64,000 nt of DNA from Blautia sp. Marseille-P3201T (lineage in GTDB: Bacteria > Bacillota > Clostridia > Lachnospirales > Lachnospiraceae): positions 124,001 through 188,000 of the forward strand of contig NZ_LT635469.1 of assembly GCF_900120295.1 (NCBI RefSeq), given 5' to 3'. Under the pieces are notes generated by a model. It was not told the origin of the DNA. It did not search any database and saw only the letters and a list, made by a program, of their open reading frames with translations. Both the position numbers and the translations under genes were made by a program. This document shows, piece by piece, positions 62,844-64,000 of this stretch (the first letter of the stretch is position 1; every line of letters starts with the position of its first letter).

Positions 62844-64000
62844 ATGGCAAACGAAAATAGTAATATCCTTACTGCTGAGCAGGAAATGAAACTGCGTCAG
62901 CCGATAGAGGATTATGTTGGTAAAATTCAGAAAAAAATTGATGAATTAAGAGTAGACGGTACAGATAAAATCGTAGAAATCCAGAATGTTATGGACAGCA
63001 TTAAGAGAGACCGTACTCTTACAAAAGGTGAAAAAGAAGACAGACTTGCAAAATGCAAAACAGAACTGGAAAAAGCAAAAGCAGTAGAAGCAAAAAATAA
63101 AGACGAAGTTTCCAAGCTGATTGCAGATGCAGAAAACTATTTAAAAGAGCATTTTGATAAAGATTATTATCAGGCTGTAAAAGCAAGCTGTGCAGCAGAA
63201 AAAGCAGCTGCAAAAGCACGTCATCAGCAAAAAGTAGCAGAGCTGGAAAAAGAACACAAGGCTGCTGTGGCAAAGCTTTCCGACCATCAGGAAATCAAAG
63301 ATGAGAATTATGTTTATAAAAACAGACTCTTTGACGCAAAGATGACAATGGAAAAAGAATTTCAGGCAGCAAAAGACAGAAGACATGCAGCGTATTCTTA
63401 TAAGTTCCACTTAATTGACTTACTGCGTATGTCAAAGTTTACTTTCATGGAAACAAGAGCACAGAAATGGGAAAACTACAAATATACGTTTAACCGCAGA
63501 AACTTCCTTCTGCAAAACGGTTTGTATATTGCAATCCTGTTAATTTTCATTGCACTGTGTATTATTACACCGATTGTAAAAGGCTCACCGCTTTTAACTT
63601 ACAATAACGTATTGAATATCCTTCAGCAGGCATCTCCTCGTATGTTCCTTGCGTTAGGTGTAGCAGCGTTAATCCTTTTAGCAGGTACAGACCTTTCCAT
63701 CGGCCGTATGGTTGGTATGGGTATGACAGCAGCAACAATTATTATGCACCAAGGTATCAATACAGGTGGTGTATTTGGTCATATTTTTGATTTTACAGGC
63801 ATGCCTGTTATTGCAAGAGTTATTTTAGCATTGGTAGTTTGTATTGTTTTATGTACTTTCTTTACAACAATCGCAGGTTTCTTTACAGCAAAGTTTAAAA
63901 TGCACCCATTTATTTCAACAATGGCAAACATGCTGGTAATCTTCGGTATTGTTACTTATGCAACAAAAGGTGTATCTTTTGGTGCTATTGAAGCTGCAAT
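62844..64000 (+). CDS. mglC: Galactose ABC transporter permease MglC with long N-terminal extension (partial)
   Basis: Starts at ATG 62844 after GAGGGAG and runs off the window; 385 residues are visible. The first 220 or so are highly charged (Lys/Glu/Ala-rich, e.g. KCKTELEKAKAVEAKNKDEV) and predicted coiled coil. The usual permease then begins: NGLYIAILLIFIALCIITPIV, ALGVAALILLAGTDLSIGRMVGMG and FKMHPFISTMANMLVIFG, matching MglC. Family members I know are about 340 residues without this extension. The extension lies before the first membrane helix, so it should be cytoplasmic. Confidence 0.88.
   Translation, partial: MANENSNILTAEQEMKLRQPIEDYVGKIQKKIDELRVDGTDKIVEIQNVMDSIKRDRTLTKGEKEDRLAKCKTELEKAKAVEAKNKDEVSKLIADAENYLKEHFDKDYYQAVKASCAAEKAAAKARHQQKVAELEKEHKAAVAKLSDHQEIKDENYVYKNRLFDAKMTMEKEFQAAKDRRHAAYSYKFHLIDLLRMSKFTFMETRAQKWENYKYTFNRRNFLLQNGLYIAILLIFIALCIITPIVKGSPLLTYNNVLNILQQASPRMFLALGVAALILLAGTDLSIGRMVGMGMTAATIIMHQGINTGGVFGHIFDFTGMPVIARVILALVVCIVLCTFFTTIAGFFTAKFKMHPFISTMANMLVIFGIVTYATKGVSFGAIEAA

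Overview
The window looks like a low-GC Clostridia chromosome, most likely Lachnospiraceae. A Blautia-like genome is my guess from overall character; it is not proven here. Supporting traits are a V-type (Ntp/Atp) ATPase operon, an LL-diaminopimelate aminotransferase, a split archaeal-type glutamate synthase, type III glutamine synthetase, a Firmicutes-style Tad pilus cluster and strong AGGAGG ribosome binding sites. Only one RNA gene is seen, tRNA-Lys(CTT).

Layout. 1-217 is the end of galactokinase. 404-513 holds a cluster of DnaA-box-like nonamers, then a Pho-box promoter and pstSCAB (816-4322). 4379-9585 (minus) is a nitrogen operon: glutaminase-domain, FMN/Fe-S and GXGXG subunits of a split glutamate synthase, GSI glutamine synthetase and an ANTAR regulator. 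It diverges from glnN (GSIII), asnB and metY on the plus strand. A decayed Rrf2 regulator follows, then pyrG, purF and dapL. phoU-phoP-phoR (19910-22891) again has Pho-box-like repeats upstream. 22892-24870 is a small accessory stretch: a 39-aa membrane peptide, a structured RNA-like element, a lipoprotein gene with an in-frame stop, and a yoeB/yefM module. 24872-33403 (minus) is the nine-gene V-ATPase operon. 33542-41937 holds housekeeping genes (trmB, tRNA-Lys, yqeY, TRIC channel, SNF transporter, CapA, MATE, ybaK, SGNH esterase). 42159-51955 is the Tad/Flp pilus cluster ending with an FHA protein and a rhomboid protease. Then come a soluble histidine kinase, HIT protein, ECF sigma, murG, an anti-sigma-like protein, a secreted protein and a beta-CASP nuclease. 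The window closes with an AraC-type response regulator and mglBAC, mglC running off the end.

How genes work together. Four leaders (upstream of the glutamate synthase operon, two in tandem before glnN, one before pyrG) share a 6-bp stem with a hexaloop (AAAGGC or AAGGGC) starting close to the predicted transcription start. In each, the 3' arm of that hairpin doubles as the 5' arm of a downstream terminator or terminator-like stem. This is the expected layout for ANTAR antitermination, and an ANTAR protein with a degenerate receiver is encoded in the same operon as GSI. The simplest reading is a local nitrogen/glutamine antitermination regulon.

Two unrelated substrate-binding lipoproteins, PstS and MglB, are both circularly permuted: the half that normally follows the first inter-lobe crossover comes first, and the usual N-terminal segment is at the C-terminus. 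Other points of interest are a family of terminator hairpins sharing one stem sequence, a dispersed palindromic repeat between the two glnN leaders, and an approximately 220-residue charged N-terminal extension on MglC.
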